From: Phragmites australis | Lineage: Eukaryota; Streptophyta; Magnoliopsida; Poales; Poaceae | Reading direction: 5' to 3' | DNA: 64,000 bases | Assembly (NCBI RefSeq): GCF_958298935.1 | Contig: NC_084940.1 | Span: forward strand, 10,260,001-10,324,000 | Shown: one piece after another, positions 1-11,200 of the stretch | Layout: every line of letters starts with the position of its first letter | Numbering within the stretch: the stretch's first letter is position 1 | Notes under the pieces: model-generated | Databases searched by the model: none | Seen by the model: only the letters and a program-made list of their open reading frames with translations | What the model was told of the DNA's origin: nothing | Translations under genes and position numbers: made by a program

Positions 1-2
1 CT

Positions 3-1796
3 AAGAAGTTGGTGGCATCTAAGAAGTTGGCGGAACACAAGGATTCACTCACTTTCGAGGAAACAAAAAAGATTGTGGACGCCAGTGTCACGTCTCATTT
101 CCATCCTCCACCATCTCCACAGAAGCCTATTGTGCCTGAAGATGCCTTGAAGTTTTTCATGAAAATGGCTAAAGCTAAATAGACGGAGTTGGCTTCAAGT
201 AAGCCGCCGACTGACTATGAACGCATCAGCAAGATGTAAGCCAAGAGCAAACCAGGCCCAATCATTAAGGATGCTCCAAGCATTGTGGACTTCCTAGCTT
301 TTTCTAGATTAAGAGCAGAAGAACTAGCACGACTTACTGTGGGAGCGGATATATCAAATTTGGATGTTATATGGCCATTTGAGTTGGGCAAACCTTTGGT
401 CAAACCAGATATAGAAAGAAACCTTACAACTCAAATGCGTCAATTACATCAATGATACTTGGAGCAGTCCAGGCAGGGTTTTCATGTGTTCCCTATGAGA
501 TACAAAGATGAATATTTCCTCAAGGGGGACGACTTCTTGTAGTTGGAATTCTTGCACTTGTATGAACTCATAAGGAAGATGCCCTCGATGTAGCTATAGT
601 CAGAGCGTGGACTCTGTAAGTGACTTATGTATATAATTCACGTTATATGATCTTGCACCTTGAAATTACACAGCTAACTTCTCTCTTTCGTAGAATGGAG
701 ATCCAAGCATATGAACAAGACTTAGATAAGAAAGTAGGATTCATCGATCCTGGCCTTGTGAACCAGAAACTTGTAACGAAGAATCCAGACTTCATCGAGG
801 TCTACTTATTGAAGTGTCCGCTTCACCACCAGTACAAGAAATTCTTACTCTTACCCTACAGCTATGAGTACGTGTTTGAGCGCAAGGGTGTCCTCATTTT
901 ATGGGCAACTCGATTCTAGTACTAATTTGCTATGGTGACATATTCTGCAGTTTTCATTGGATGCTCTTTGTCATCTACCCAGACTTGAGTAAGACCATTG
1001 TGTTAGACTCACAAAAGAGAGATCAGACGACTTACCAACACCTCATCGACATGCTAAATAGGTTAAGTCGATCATTTAATCTTCTCGACGATTGCATCTA
1101 AGTTTAATTGGTATTCATATTCACATACAGGGCGTACACAAGATATCGCAAGAAGAGTGTTATCCACTTTCCATTTAGGAAGGAGTGCGCTGTAAAAACT
1201 GACTTTCCAGTACACAATATATATTCATGTCTTGCATTTCCTATTGAATAAAAAGGGTCAATTCATTCCACTGACGAATCCTTTCCGCTTGAAGTGTATG
1301 AGGCAGCCACCTGGCGACGATCTCTGTGCATTTTATGTTCTTACTTTCATGCACGCATTCAGCCTGGACAGAGACGCTGTTAGTTTCAATGACCTTGAGG
1401 TATGAAATAACATATCGATGCCTTCTTTTCAATTTCTACACGTGTTCAAGGACTAATTCTTTCGATTCTTCAAACGCAGCGCTTTAAACTATGCACAAAT
1501 GTGTTACAACCTGCTGAAATATATGCCCTTCAAGAACAGATGGCCGAGTTCTTATTGGAGCATGCTATCAACCCAAACAGCAAGTTTCATGAACCGATCG
1601 TGCCGCCCACGCGTGTGAGACCTTCAGATGACACCTTACCTTCTAGCATAAAGTATGCGACAAGGAGGAAGGCTACCAAGGGGCTTGACACAATATTAAT
1701 GAATGACATTACCTGTTCTATGATATGCCACCGGTGTATCAATGAAATGTGGGACCAGGTCCCACTTGTCATCCTCATAATGGATGTCATATTGTA
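3..1796 (+). pseudogene. Ulp1/C48-like cysteine protease gene of CACTA element A, degraded
   Basis: This matches the second gene common in plant CACTA elements, a protein ending in a Ulp1 (SUMO-protease, peptidase C48) fold. Frame 3 runs from the window start to about 612 and has in-frame stops at 180-182, 237-239 and near 452 and 538, then a frameshift before EDALDVAIVRAWTL. Later exons follow plant AG/GT borders: about 694-848 (GFIDPGLVNQ, ending KKFLLLPYSYEY), 951-1070 (FHWMLFVIYPD with His at 955-957; IVLDS with Asp at 1006-1008), near 1132-1200, about 1296-1402 (RQPPGDDLCAFYV with Gln at 1304-1306 and Cys at 1325-1327), and 1480-1796 (LQPAEIYALQEQ). The His-Asp-Gln-Cys set is all present although the reading frame is dead. 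A close relative lies on the minus strand of element I (35.1-37.4 kb). The pseudogene call is firm; exon borders are approximate. Confidence 0.8.
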
Positions 1797-2467
1797 GAAC
1801 TAGCAATTATTCAGTTGTAAATCATAGATTTTTTCCATTTATTAACGAATGATATGAATTACTATGTATGATGAGAAATTAGTATCGTCGGACGACTCTT
1901 GGATACAATGGCCTTCCAACGATGATGCGAAGGAGGAGTAAGAAGCAGCGTCTCGTAAACGTGCCCAAGAGGAGGAGGATGAGGGGCTAGCCCGTGAGCT
2001 GTGCACTGTGGAGGAGCAAGAAGCAGTATCCTGTAAACCCCAGGAGGAGGAGGACGAGAGGGTGGCCTGTCAGTGTGCTGCGGAGGAGGCCGAAGGCTCA
2101 AAACCTAGAGGCATTCAGGCGTTAGACTTCGATGTCTTTGATACGTCGGTGAGCCTAGAGCATAGGCGACGTTGCGGTTGATCAGGCGTTGCTGGGTCCT
2201 CCGCTCCACCACCATCGCCCCCCCGGCGTCCCCGGATATACTCACGCCATCAATCGTCAGTGCGGGGACGTAGTCCTCGTCGCGGGAGAGGTAGAGGGAT
2301 ACTGGACTGGCTCAACTCAACCAACTTTTTAGGGGTTCAGGGGGTGACTTGTAATATTTGTGTGTTTGTCGATACCTGACTTGTAATATGTGTTCATTAC
2401 TATGTATTAATGAATGTGTTTTTATTATTTATTTACAATAAATATATATATCATTGTATGCATGTAT

Positions 2468-2530
2468 TGAGAGAGAGAGACAGAGAGAATGAGGAGAGAG
2501 AGGGACTACAGAGAGAACAGAGAGGAGGAC
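2468..2530. repeat. GA-rich microsatellite
   Basis: Interrupted GAGAGA tract with CAGAGA and GAGGAGA variants inside CACTA element A. Simple-sequence repeat; no coding meaning. Confidence 0.8.
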
Positions 2531-2565
2531 CGCGGAGGGGGGAGAGGAAAAACATTGCCGGTTCA

Positions 2566-2830
2566 AACCTTCGGCCGGCAGTGATTCCAGCAAATCATTG
2601 CCGACCGAAGGATACAGCGGCAGTGATGCCAGCGAATCACTACCGACCGAAGGATATAGCTGGCAGTGATGCTTTGGGTATCATTGCTGGCCAAATCCTT
2701 CAGCCGGCAGTGATAACCCCTTTCACTGCCAGTCCATCGAGCCGACAGTGATTCGATTATCACTACCCGTTGCCTACTGCCGACTCCAAAACCCACAATG
2801 AAGGGGGTTTTGAAGCTGGCAGTGAAGATG
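2566..2830. repeat. Subterminal repeats of CACTA element A
   Basis: Many copies of a GGCAGTGAT-like 9-12-mer and its complement, separated by 20-40 bp, with variants such as GCCGGCAGTGAT and ATCACTACCGACC. In CACTA elements these subterminal motifs are binding sites for the element's DNA-binding protein; binding here is inferred. The block ends next to the terminal inverted repeat. Confidence 0.75.
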
Positions 2831-3420
2831 TTTTCTGTAGTAGTGAGTGATCATCTTTTTTTTTTAAGTTTGGGCTACTCACTACTCGAACTAGTTTCTC
2901 TCGAGACCACGTACACGTACAGGAAGCAGAAACGGGTCATACAAGAAGACCGAAAACCCTAGGGCAAGTGCCAGCCTAGCCGGAGAAGAACTTTGTACTA
3001 CAGTCTGACGCCTCGGTTGCAGCTTGTTGCATGCCGTGAAATCAAGAACAGTGATCGGCCATGGACGCAGTCGGTGCAGGTATCAGAGTACGTATTGGTC
3101 AACTCATATTATATATATATCAGAGTTAATTTTAAACGGCTTTTGGTCTATTCCTATGCGTGGAATCTCTAGTCTCTATTCCACTCTTGGAATGTTGACC
3201 TTGATTCAGCCATTCAGGTTGATCATCGATCAGTACGTACAAGATACGCATCGGTCGTAGATACGTTATCTAGATCCATTCATACTTGCATATAGGTGTA
3301 CCTGGTTTCGTCAGTTTAATCCGTCAAAAACGATTTCTCCATCCGCGATAGACAATGTCGCGGAAACATCATCTAATCGATCGTCTCCATCGTCTGAACG
3401 ATGTGCTGTTTTGCTATTGC

Positions 3421-3428
3421 TATAAGTA
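3421..3428 (+). promoter_or_regulatory. Candidate TATA box of the peptide gene
   Basis: TATAAGTA lies 140 bp upstream of the ATG of the intact peptide gene. The aligned position in unit 2 reads TACAAG (19975-19980) and directly follows CACTA element C, so the element sits where upstream promoter sequence would be. Assigned by position and sequence only. Confidence 0.55.
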
Positions 3429-3560
3429 GACACCAGGTACCTGAGCTTTGGATGCACAGCAACCAAACTCAGCTGGAGCTAATCAACACATTCATTAAGC
3501 TGCTATTCAAGAGACCTCGCTCGGTCCGTTAGCTTCGTACGCACGTACAGATTGATCAAG

Positions 3561-3827
3561 ATGAAGGGAGGAGGCGTGGGAGGAAAAGGTATGGGCCGTG
3601 GAGCGGCGGCTCTGCTGGCCCTGTTGCTCGTGGCTGCGTCGGTGCATGCCGAAGCCATGGCGGCGCGCCGTCTGCTGGGCCTGGGAGCTGATGGCGCCAC
3701 TCGGCAGCCACTGGCGCAGCCACCACCTTCGCTGGTGTCCGTCAGTAAGGCATCGCCAGGGCATTCTGGCTGCACGCACGACCCAAACACTCCTCCTGGT
3801 GGTGTTTGCCCTCCTAATGCGCCATAG
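3561..3827 (+). CDS. Small secreted peptide precursor, two-cysteine C-terminus (unidentified family)
   Basis: An 88-residue, single-exon ORF and the only intact non-transposon reading frame I can support here. The N-terminus is a basic, Gly-rich n-region (Lys2, Lys9, Arg13), then a hydrophobic core AAALLALLLVAAS (15-27) and a likely signal-peptidase site after VHA (residue 30), so the product is probably secreted. A dibasic ARRLLG motif at 35-40 and a Pro/Gln-rich spacer precede the C-terminal block with Cys71 and Cys83 (SGC..DPNTPP..CPP). That layout suits a processed signalling or antimicrobial peptide, but I do not recognise the family and assign no function. Two diverged copies (20.1/26.6 kb and 34.2 kb) keep RLLG-x-DG, ASV-x-KAS-x-G, (N/D)PN and CPP, so the C-terminus looks most constrained. 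The ATG at 3561 has A at -3; an upstream TATAAG and a downstream AATAAA support a real transcription unit. Confidence 0.7.
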   Translation: MKGGGVGGKGMGRGAAALLALLLVAASVHAEAMAARRLLGLGADGATRQPLAQPPPSLVSVSKASPGHSGCTHDPNTPPGGVCPPNAP

Positions 3828-3951
3828 CTACTCGATACCAACCTAGTACTCCTGTAATAAGTTTGTCGTTCGTCGGCTGGCCGTAGTTATCACGAAGAGT
3901 GGTTAAGAGTGGAGAAAAATAATTTTTCATTTGGATTACCTGTTGTTCCAG

Positions 3952-3957
3952 AATAAA
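3952..3957 (+). terminator. Poly(A) signal of peptide gene copy 1
   Basis: AATAAA about 125 bp after the stop codon, in a block (AATAAAGAGCA) conserved at the equivalent place in copies 2 (26957-26962) and 3 (34543-34548). Conservation across duplicates supports a real 3' processing element. Confidence 0.6.
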
Positions 3958-3959
3958 GA

Positions 3960-5550
3960 GCAGTCAGCTTTTGATATAGTTCAATCACCGGCCGTATGGG
4001 TTTTTGTCTGTACTGGATCGACGTTGTTCTGCACTAAGATGTATTAATTACACAAAAGCATTGAGCCCCAGCCCTGGGCCTCTCTTTCTTAAACAAAACG
4101 TGTGAAATAACTCCTTTTTGGTCGAACTGTGGAAGTGAAGCCAATAACTGGATAATGTACGTATTGCATGTTGAGAAAAGAAAATCGCCCAAGTCCAATG
4201 CCCTCTCGAATTCGTAAGACGCTTTCCCTGGCATTATGTTTTGCCCGAAGACTAAATTCCGAGCGTGCATACCCTGGTTATGCAGCATGCACGCTGAGAT
4301 GAGCCGTTCGTTCAGCATCGAATGTCATTGGCTACATGCATGGAGAAAGGAAATATGACAAAATTTGCTGACGTCATTCACATGCAAATCTATTTCAAAA
4401 CTTTAAAAACTATAGTTTTCAAACTGAGCATCTAAATTAAAATCCGATCGCACCATTGTGTTTCGTGCGATAAGAACTTCAAAACTAGACCCCAGTTGAG
4501 TATATTTTGATGATATTTTTTCTAACATCAACTTCGTATAAAAAAGTGCTTCTGTGTGCATTATAATTTGCTTATGATTTTTGAAAACTTGATCATGACT
4601 ATACAAAAACTTGCTTATTCGTCAAAATATTTTTCTCAAATCTGTACCCAGTTATGCTAATTTTACTTTTCAAATTCACATAATATGCTTTTCTGGTTCA
4701 CATGAATTGCTTGTAATTTAGAACTAATATGTTTTTTATGAGTTTACACGGATTTGAGTTTTTCAAATTGAAACAATTTGCTTTCTGGATTTTCTGAACT
4801 GCTTGGGTGCGCCTCTCTTCTTTGCTGCTATGCCATGCTAGTCTTTGTTAGGATTACTAAAAATAGAAAAGATGGTTAGATGAAATGCTTTTTCACAGCA
4901 TATGAAATACTTTTTCATAGTATATAAAATACTTTTTTCAATACATATGATTTTTGCCTGTGGACAGATAAATTCGCTTTTTCCCAGATATTATCGCGGG
5001 CGTGCTCTGCGTGTGTTATGCTAATTTGCCCTAATTAGGAAAGCAATTAATTAAATATTTTCTTAATTAAGAGTGTGCATGCTATCCTCTTATAGCATGC
5101 ACATCCAGTATTTAGTCGTGTCCTATGTTTTGAAGGGTTTTTTTTGCTTTGGTCTGTAACCGTGGGATCTTCTTATTTGTTAGTCTTATTCAGCTTTCAG
5201 GCGTGGGCTTGAACCATTTGTTAAAAGGAGGAATTATCTAGCTAGATACTAGCAGATCACTTTAGATTGACCAATCTTTAATTTTGAATTTGATCAACGT
5301 GCCCGTGCCGTACGTTACTATGTATATACCTGTCATTCGAACGAGACCGCGATCATCCTGTCCTTAGTAAATGCTACGACGATCCATACATTAGTTGGTC
5401 TATGCCTTGTAGATCGATCATATATATATCCAGGCTTAATGCATAGAATGAAGATTATTCTTTTTTAGGATTATGCTAGTTATCTCTGACTGATTTTAGA
5501 GGACAAAATTTGTCGAATTTATAGTCGTTCGATCTCAATCCGACGCTCTA
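3960..5550. other. Gene-free flank of unit 1
   Basis: No coding region is supported. The first ~300 bp are homologous to the tails of units 2 and 3; the rest is AT-rich. A perfect 12-bp inverted repeat with a 6-bp loop (arms 5074-5085 and 5092-5103, GTGCATGCTAT / ATAGCATGCAC) lies at the right. A related GCATGCAC motif with a weaker inverted partner (GCGTGCAT near 4262) occurs at 4267-4295, so the interval between could be an undetermined MITE-like insertion. Confidence 0.4.
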
Positions 5551-5846
5551 GATCAGCTATGAATAAAAGGATCACTAACCCTAATCCCAACCACTCCATC
5601 CCGTCCGCTGCAGCCTCCCTGCTCAGTCTCCTCCCTGCATGTTACCTCCACACTGCCTCGTTGTTGCCGTTCCCGACGCCGGCGAGCTCCTCTGCCGCCG
5701 ACCCTAGCTCCCTTAGGCCTTGGCCTTCGCTGCCACCCCAACCCTGCCACCCGCTCACGTGATCTTCCACGGCTCCCGTGCCTCCGCCGCTGCTAACCAC
5801 TTTGACCATGACACCCCACCACCATCCCAACCCAACCGACGGGTGG

Positions 5847-5950
5847 TTGATCATCGATCACTGCACCGGGTAGACTGTAGAATAATGACTTTGATCATCG
5901 ATCACTGCACCGGGTAGACTGTAGAATAATGACTTTGATCATCGATCACC
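5847..5950. repeat. 44-bp tandem repeat, about 2.3 copies
   Basis: The unit starting TTGATCATCGATCACTGCAC recurs at 5847, 5891 and 5935 (period 44). The first two copies are nearly identical; the third is cut short by deletion, and a CACCGGGTAG remnant follows near 5983. The near-identity suggests recent duplication or slippage. Confidence 0.8.
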
Positions 5951-6075
5951 GCAGAATAATGACTTGGCTGACATTTGCTGAGCACCGGGTAGCTACTAGC
6001 TAGCTGCTGAATAATGCCTGCAGAATGTTGGCGAGACAATGGTCTGGTTGAAACGTTCGTCAACTTAACTGAACG

Positions 6076-6541
6076 TTGACTTGTTCAGTTTGGGAACTGG
6101 TTGTGTCAGATAACCAATCCGGACTCATCAAAGGGCGTAACATATCAGACAGTTTTATCTTCGCAGTGGAACTTGTTCAGTGTTGCCATAAAAGGAAAAT
6201 TCCCACCATTGTGCTGAAATTAGACATCAAGAAAGCTTTTAACTCAATTGAATGGGCGGCTCTGGACAAGATACTCCAAGCACATGCGTGGCTTCAGTAG
6301 TCGATGGAGATGCTGGATGAATCAAATCCTTCGCACTCGCCGCGCTGCTATTCTGCTCAATGGTGTTCCGGGGAGGTGGATACAGTGCAAGAAGGGGCTT
6401 CGTCAACGTGATACCCTGTCTCCTTACCTCTTATTATGGCAGATGTCCTGCAACAGCTCATTATCCACGATGGGTCGATCAAGCATCCGCCCAGCTTATG
6501 CCTCTCTACCAAGCCATCACCTCCGTTGACATTGGCAATGG
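6076..6541 (+). pseudogene. L1-type LINE ORF2 relic: reverse transcriptase segment
   Basis: Translation gives plant non-LTR reverse transcriptase sequence: NQSGLIKGRNISDSF, then KLDIKKAFNSIEW (RT palm motif carrying the first catalytic Asp) and, after a frameshift near 6290, ILLNGVPGRW and GLRQRDTLSPYL. More frameshifts follow, and the segment containing YADD is missing: the text jumps from about ADVLQQLI to a C-terminal SFWYDDW-type motif, so roughly 300 residues are deleted. A separate element (6551-7289) splits what remains. This is dead DNA; the orientation is clear. Confidence 0.75.
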
Positions 6542-6550
6542 GATCTCCAC
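6542..6550. repeat. 9-bp target-site duplication, left copy (GATCTCCAC)
   Basis: GATCTCCAC at 6542-6550 is repeated exactly at 7290-7298, flanking the inserted TIR element. Removing one copy plus the element restores continuity of the LINE relic. Confidence 0.75.
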
Positions 6551-7289
6551 CTGTGTTACACGGACACGGACACGGACACGGGTGTCAGAGTCCGAGTCGG
6601 ATGCGAGTGTCCGATTCGGCAAACTCTAGAAAATAGAATTCGGAGATTCGTCTAATTTATATTAATATTATATTAAAAATACATCATTTTATATTTTTAT
6701 TACTAAATAATATCAGTATTTCTGAAATAACACATTATTTTGTGATTAACAAATATCAAAACATCTGATTGTGACTTTCTAGTATAAAGAATGTATATAA
6801 AAACTACACAAAAGCTGCAGAAAAAAAGAAAAGAAAAAGAAAAAAGAAAAAAAAGGAAGAGAGCCCACTAATGTAGCCCAGTAGCCCACCAGCCGAGTCC
6901 TCACTTTCTCTCCCGAGTCACTATCCCCATCTCCCGAGCCACCTCCTCCTCGCCTCCCCCCGCCGCTACCGCCTCCTCACCTCCCCCGCCGCCGACACCT
7001 CCGCTCTCCCCCCCTCGGCCGCCCTTTCCTCCCTCTCCTCGGTCGCCACCGCCGCCTCCTCCCCGTCGCCCCCGCAGCCGTCCTCCTCTCCCCCACCGCC
7101 ACCTCCTCCCCGTCACCCCTGGAGCCGCCTCCTCCCATGTCACCACTGCTTCCTCCCCCCCCCCCCCGTCGCCTCCTCCTCCTCTCCCCATTCTTGGACG
7201 CGGCCACAGGTGTCCGATGCGTGTCGCGCCGTGTCCGACGCGAATCGACGCGCGGATTTTTTTTTGGACACGCGTGTCCGGGTAACGCA
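6551..7289. mobile_element. Non-autonomous Mutator-like TIR element inserted in the LINE relic
   Basis: The 739-bp insertion is bounded by a perfect 9-bp target duplication, the size typical of Mutator-like elements. The ends are short imperfect inverted repeats: TGTGTTACACGGACAC at left and the inverse TGCGTTACCCGGACAC at right (14 of 16 positions match). Copies of GGACACGG and GTGTCCG cluster inside both ends. An AT-rich left half contrasts with a strongly pyrimidine/C-rich right half (6900-7200), which could be a captured 5' region of a host gene but gives no recognisable protein. No transposase is present. The superfamily is inferred from TSD length. Confidence 0.6.
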
Positions 7290-7298
7290 GATCTCCAC

Positions 7299-7560
7299 AT
7301 CATTCTGGTATGATGATTGAACCTCTTTTGGCCCTCTGCATCAGGCTCTGCCTACGACCTTCTCGCATTGCATTGACAGGAACGTCTCAGTTCGGGACGT
7401 CGTCCTCGCCAATTGCCAGCTAAACTTGCAGCTCCGACCTCGCCTCTCGGCTGCTGCCATGGAGGAGCTAACACTACTGTGCGACAACTTGTCCTCGGTG
7501 ATGCTCGAGGATCGCACAGACGTGCACAGATCGCACAAGGACTTCAGATTTTACCAGTCA
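7299..7560 (+). pseudogene. LINE ORF2 relic: C-terminal segment
   Basis: Continues the relic at 6076-6541 after the TIR insertion. Read across one nonsense codon it gives SFWYDD, FGPLHQALPTTFSHC and VSVRDVVL, matching the region after the RT in plant L1 elements (the GDG-x-STSFW / PLA-x-x-FP-x-LFSHC pattern upstream of the zf-RVT domain). It fades out near 7560. Confidence 0.6.
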
Positions 7561-8267
7561 TTGGTAGCCCTATTGTTTTGGGAAAGAGTAGTTAACGAGA
7601 ACATCACTTATTCAAATATGCATAAAGTGAACTTATTCCTCAATATTCATACTTTCTTAGTAAAGGATGGGATGCTACTAAATTCTTGTGTTGCTTAGGA
7701 ATATGGGAGAAGCACAAGCTCACCAAAGCGTCACCCTCGAAGGCCATATCTAATTAGACTCAAAGTTGACTGCAAGTTGACTACAAACTCGATTCGGAGT
7801 CTATAGACAATACGTCAATAAAATGGACGTAAATTTTGCATACAGGATCCAATTGAAGTGTTTCCGGAAAGCTTATGACGAGCTATTTCTAATAAATATG
7901 GTCTAACCATTAGATTCCTTAGGAATTAATTAGAACCAATGAAATAAATTTACTGCATCATCATTTTGGGCCATGTTGGGCCTTGTAAACGTCTTGGGTC
8001 CAACTCTAGTTTGTGTGCACCCCTTCTCATGGCTACACAACTCTAAGTTGATCTCCTCACATCTCCTCCTATATATATATACACAGTAGCCATCGTAGTT
8101 TAGACTCGGATTTTGCTTAAATTATTCTTTTTTAAATAATTTTACTGCTTGTTCAGTTTGTGGAAACCCAACTTGAGTTCGTCATTGGTAATTACCAATA
8201 TTTAGATTGCATCTACAGTTTTCTTGCTTATGTTCTTGATTTACTTGTAGGGAAAACATGATATAGC
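7561..8267. other. Gene-free, LTR-like sequence before the tandem array
   Basis: No coding region seen. The stretch has retrotransposon LTR texture: repeated TTGACT motifs near 7762-7785, a GGGCCTTGT block near 7980, a run of TATA around 8070-8090 followed by a plausible start region, and a TTGGTAATTACCAA palindrome near 8184. No matching second LTR was identified in the window. Confidence 0.3.
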
Positions 8268-11200
8268 GAGGAACCGTATGATGCGGAAGGAATGATCCGA
8301 TCTTCTCGATGTAGGATCACCAAAGATAAACAGTGACTAATCGTAGTTGTTCACCCGCTGCCATTGTAGGGACTTGCACCTATGGATTAATCAAATCTCA
8401 CTGTCAAAGATAACTACTGAACCATCAATTCCCAGTGGAAAAGGAAGAATGATCCTGATTGGAACGCCCTATCCACCGTATGTTGGCTGCGCCTAATCAT
8501 AGGAAGAACGAGCACGAGACTCTCATCATGCGAGTAGCTTGTAGCTAAAATATATTCATATTTTTGAGTCTGAGTTACATGGACACATACTTCCAAATTA
8601 TACAGACTCCTAAGACACCAAAAATAGCAAACAAACTCATTACATGACTTGGACTCAAATAATTAAAGACTAAACTTTTGCCTTCGGTTTCTCTTTAATA
8701 TTGCAGTGCAACCAAATGGAAACAGAGGTTGGGATTAGATCCATTATGTGGGCCATCAAATAAGCTTTCCAACGGGTACTCACACGTTCGAATCAGATTC
8801 CGTACGTGAGAGATATGGACTTTTCAATCCAAGTCTGCTGGCTACGACGAGATCAATCCGAAGTGAACTCAAACTTTCTTAATATTCAAACTCCATGTTA
8901 GGAACGACTTGAATCTGTGTCAATCACGAAAATTAAGTCTAAGAAATATTTAGAAGTCCGTAGAACAGCTATATATCTTCAAATAATACCTTGTAAGCCT
9001 TGGACTTTCTATGTTTAGCAATCCTCGCACGTTGCCATGACAGAATGCGCAATATCCAATGAAACCGCCATAACTATTAGTAGGAACCACCAAATCTTGT
9101 ACCGTTTGATCTATTGAAAAGAAGACATGATTTCCTTTCCAAATATAAATATTGTTGGGCTATAAATCATTTGTACATGTGTGCATGACTTCATAAACAT
9201 AATGGACAGAGTAGCATTGTATATATATGATATGTGGAGGAACCGTATGATGGGGAAGGAACAACCCAATCTTCTTGACATAGGATCATCAAAGATAAAC
9301 AAGGACGAATTGTAGATGTTCACCCACTACAATTGCAGGGACTTACACCTCTATGGATTCATCAAATCTCACTCTCAAAGATAACTACTGAACTCTCAAT
9401 TCCCAGTGGAAAAGGAAGCACGATCATGATTGGAATGCCCTATTCCCCTCTATGTTGGCTGCGCCTAATCATAGGAAGAACAAGTATGAGACCCTCATCA
9501 TGCGAGTAGCTTGTATCTAAAATGTATTCATAATTTTGAGTCTAAGTTACATGGACTCATACCTCCAACTTATATAGACTCCTAAGAGACCTAAAATAGG
9601 AAACAAATTCATTACATGATTTGGACTTGAATAATTAAAGACTAAACTTTTGCCGTCAGTTTCTCTTTGATGTTGAAGTGCAACCGAAAGGAAACAAAGG
9701 TTGGGAGTAGATACATTGCGTTGGCCATCAAATAAGCTTTCCAACGGGTACTCACACATTTGAACCAGACTCCGTACGTGAGAGATATGGACTTTTTAAT
9801 CCATGTTTGCTGGCTGTGACGAGATCAATCCGAATTGAATTCAAACCTTCCTAATATTCAAACTCCGTGTTACGAACGACTTGAATCCGTGTCAATCACG
9901 AAAAGTAACTCTGCTATATATTTAGAAGTCCATAGAACAGCTAGATATCTTCATATAATGCCTTGTAAGCCTCAGACTTTCCATGTTTAGCAATCCTAAC
10001 GCGTTGCCATGACAGCCTGCACAACATCCAATGAAACCGCCATAACTATTAGTAGGAACGACCAAATCTTGTACGGTTTGATCTATTCGAAAGAATACTT
10101 GATTTCCTTTCCAAATATCAATATTGGTAGCCTTTTAATCATCTGTACATGCACGCACAACTTCATGAACATGATGGACAGAGTAGCGTTGTATATATAT
10201 ATATATATGATACAGGGAGGAACCATATGATGTGGAAGGAACAACCCGATCTTCTCGATGTAGGGTCACCAAAGATAAACAAGGGCGAATCGTAGATGTT
10301 CACCCGCTACCATTGCTGGGACTCACACCTATATGGATTCATCCAATCTCACTCTCAAAGATTACTACTAAAACCTCAATTCCTAGTGGCAAAGGAAGCA
10401 CAATATTGGTTAGAATGCCCTATTCCTCTCTATGTTGGCTGCGCCTAATCATAGGAAGAATGAGCATGAGACTCTATTTCCCTCTATGTTGGCTACGCCT
10501 AATCATAGGAAGAACGAGCATGAGACCCTCATCATGCGAGTAGCTTGTAGCTAAAATATATTCATAATTTCAAGTCTGAGTAACATGGACACATACCTCC
10601 ATATTACATAGACGCCTAAGACACCTTAAATAGGAAAACAAATTCATTACACGACCTGGACTCGAATAATTAAAGACTAAACTTCTACCATCGGTTTCTC
10701 TTCGATATTGCAGTGCAACCGAAAGGAAATAGAGGTTGGGACTGGATCCATTGTGTGGGCTATCAAATAAGCTTTCCAACAGGTACTCACACATTTGAAC
10801 TGGACTCCATACGTGAGGGATATGGACTTTTTAATCAAGGTCTGCTGGCTCTGACGAGATCAATCCGAATTGAATTCAAGGATTCCTAATATTCAAACTC
10901 CGTGTTAGGAGCGACTTGAATCCGTGTCAATCACGAAAAGTAACTCTGCTAAATATTTAGAAGTTTGTAGAACAGCAAGATATCTTCAAATAATGCCTTG
11001 TAAGCCTCAGACTTTCCATGTTTAGCAATCCTCGTGTGTTGCCATGACAGCTCGCGCAACATCCAATGAAACCACCATAACTATTAGTAGGAACCCCCAA
11101 ATCTTTGATCTGTTGAAAAGAAGACATGATTTCATTTCCAAATATCAATATTGGGTGCCTTTAAAATCATATGTACATGTGCGCACAACTTCATGAACAT

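Larger units (their letters stand above)
1..2845 (+). mobile_element. CACTA element A (right part; left end outside window)
   Basis: The right terminus reads TTTTCTGTAGTAGTG at 2831-2845, the inverse of a grass CACTACTACAGAAAA terminus. Just inside it lies a 2.56-2.83 kb block of short subterminal repeats of the GGCAGTGAT / ATCACTGCC type in both orientations, which is the CACTA hallmark. A CACTA-associated Ulp1-like protease relic fills the left part. The 3 bp after the end are AGT, but the matching target duplication cannot be checked because the left end lies upstream of the window. No DDE (TNP2) transposase sequence is visible here. Family assignment is strong; autonomy cannot be judged. 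Confidence 0.85.
3100..4265 (+). other. Tandem-duplication unit 1 (peptide gene locus, least disturbed copy)
   Basis: The upstream sequence, the coding sequence, the 3' UTR and several hundred bases of downstream flank recur as diverged copies in unit 2 (18415-20230 plus 26599-27175, tail at 31330-31990) and unit 3 (34215-34634 plus 38550-39330). Shared landmarks include a CCACTCTTG..GTTGA..TTCA block upstream, TAAGTTTGTCGT and AATAAAGAGCA in the 3' UTR, and GTGGATCGA..GT..TCTGCACTA beyond it. All units lie on the + strand in the same order, so this is an old local duplication. Unit 1 carries no visible CACTA insertion between its promoter and its poly(A) signal. Confidence 0.75.

Noticed and set aside
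3503..3841. 112-codon ORF on the minus strand opposite the peptide gene
   Set aside because: It is the complement of a GC-rich gene with a signal peptide, poly(A) signal and paralogues on the + strand; the minus frame shows no domain and is not preserved in copies 2 and 3.
5074..5103. Hairpin with a 12-bp perfect stem, considered as a transcription terminator
   Set aside because: Rho-independent terminators are not expected in plant nuclear DNA and there is no gene upstream in range; more likely a MITE end or chance palindrome.
5553..5917. Overlapping ORFs in both directions near 5.6-5.9 kb
   Set aside because: GC-rich stretch with no domain, no signal peptide and no supporting paralogue.
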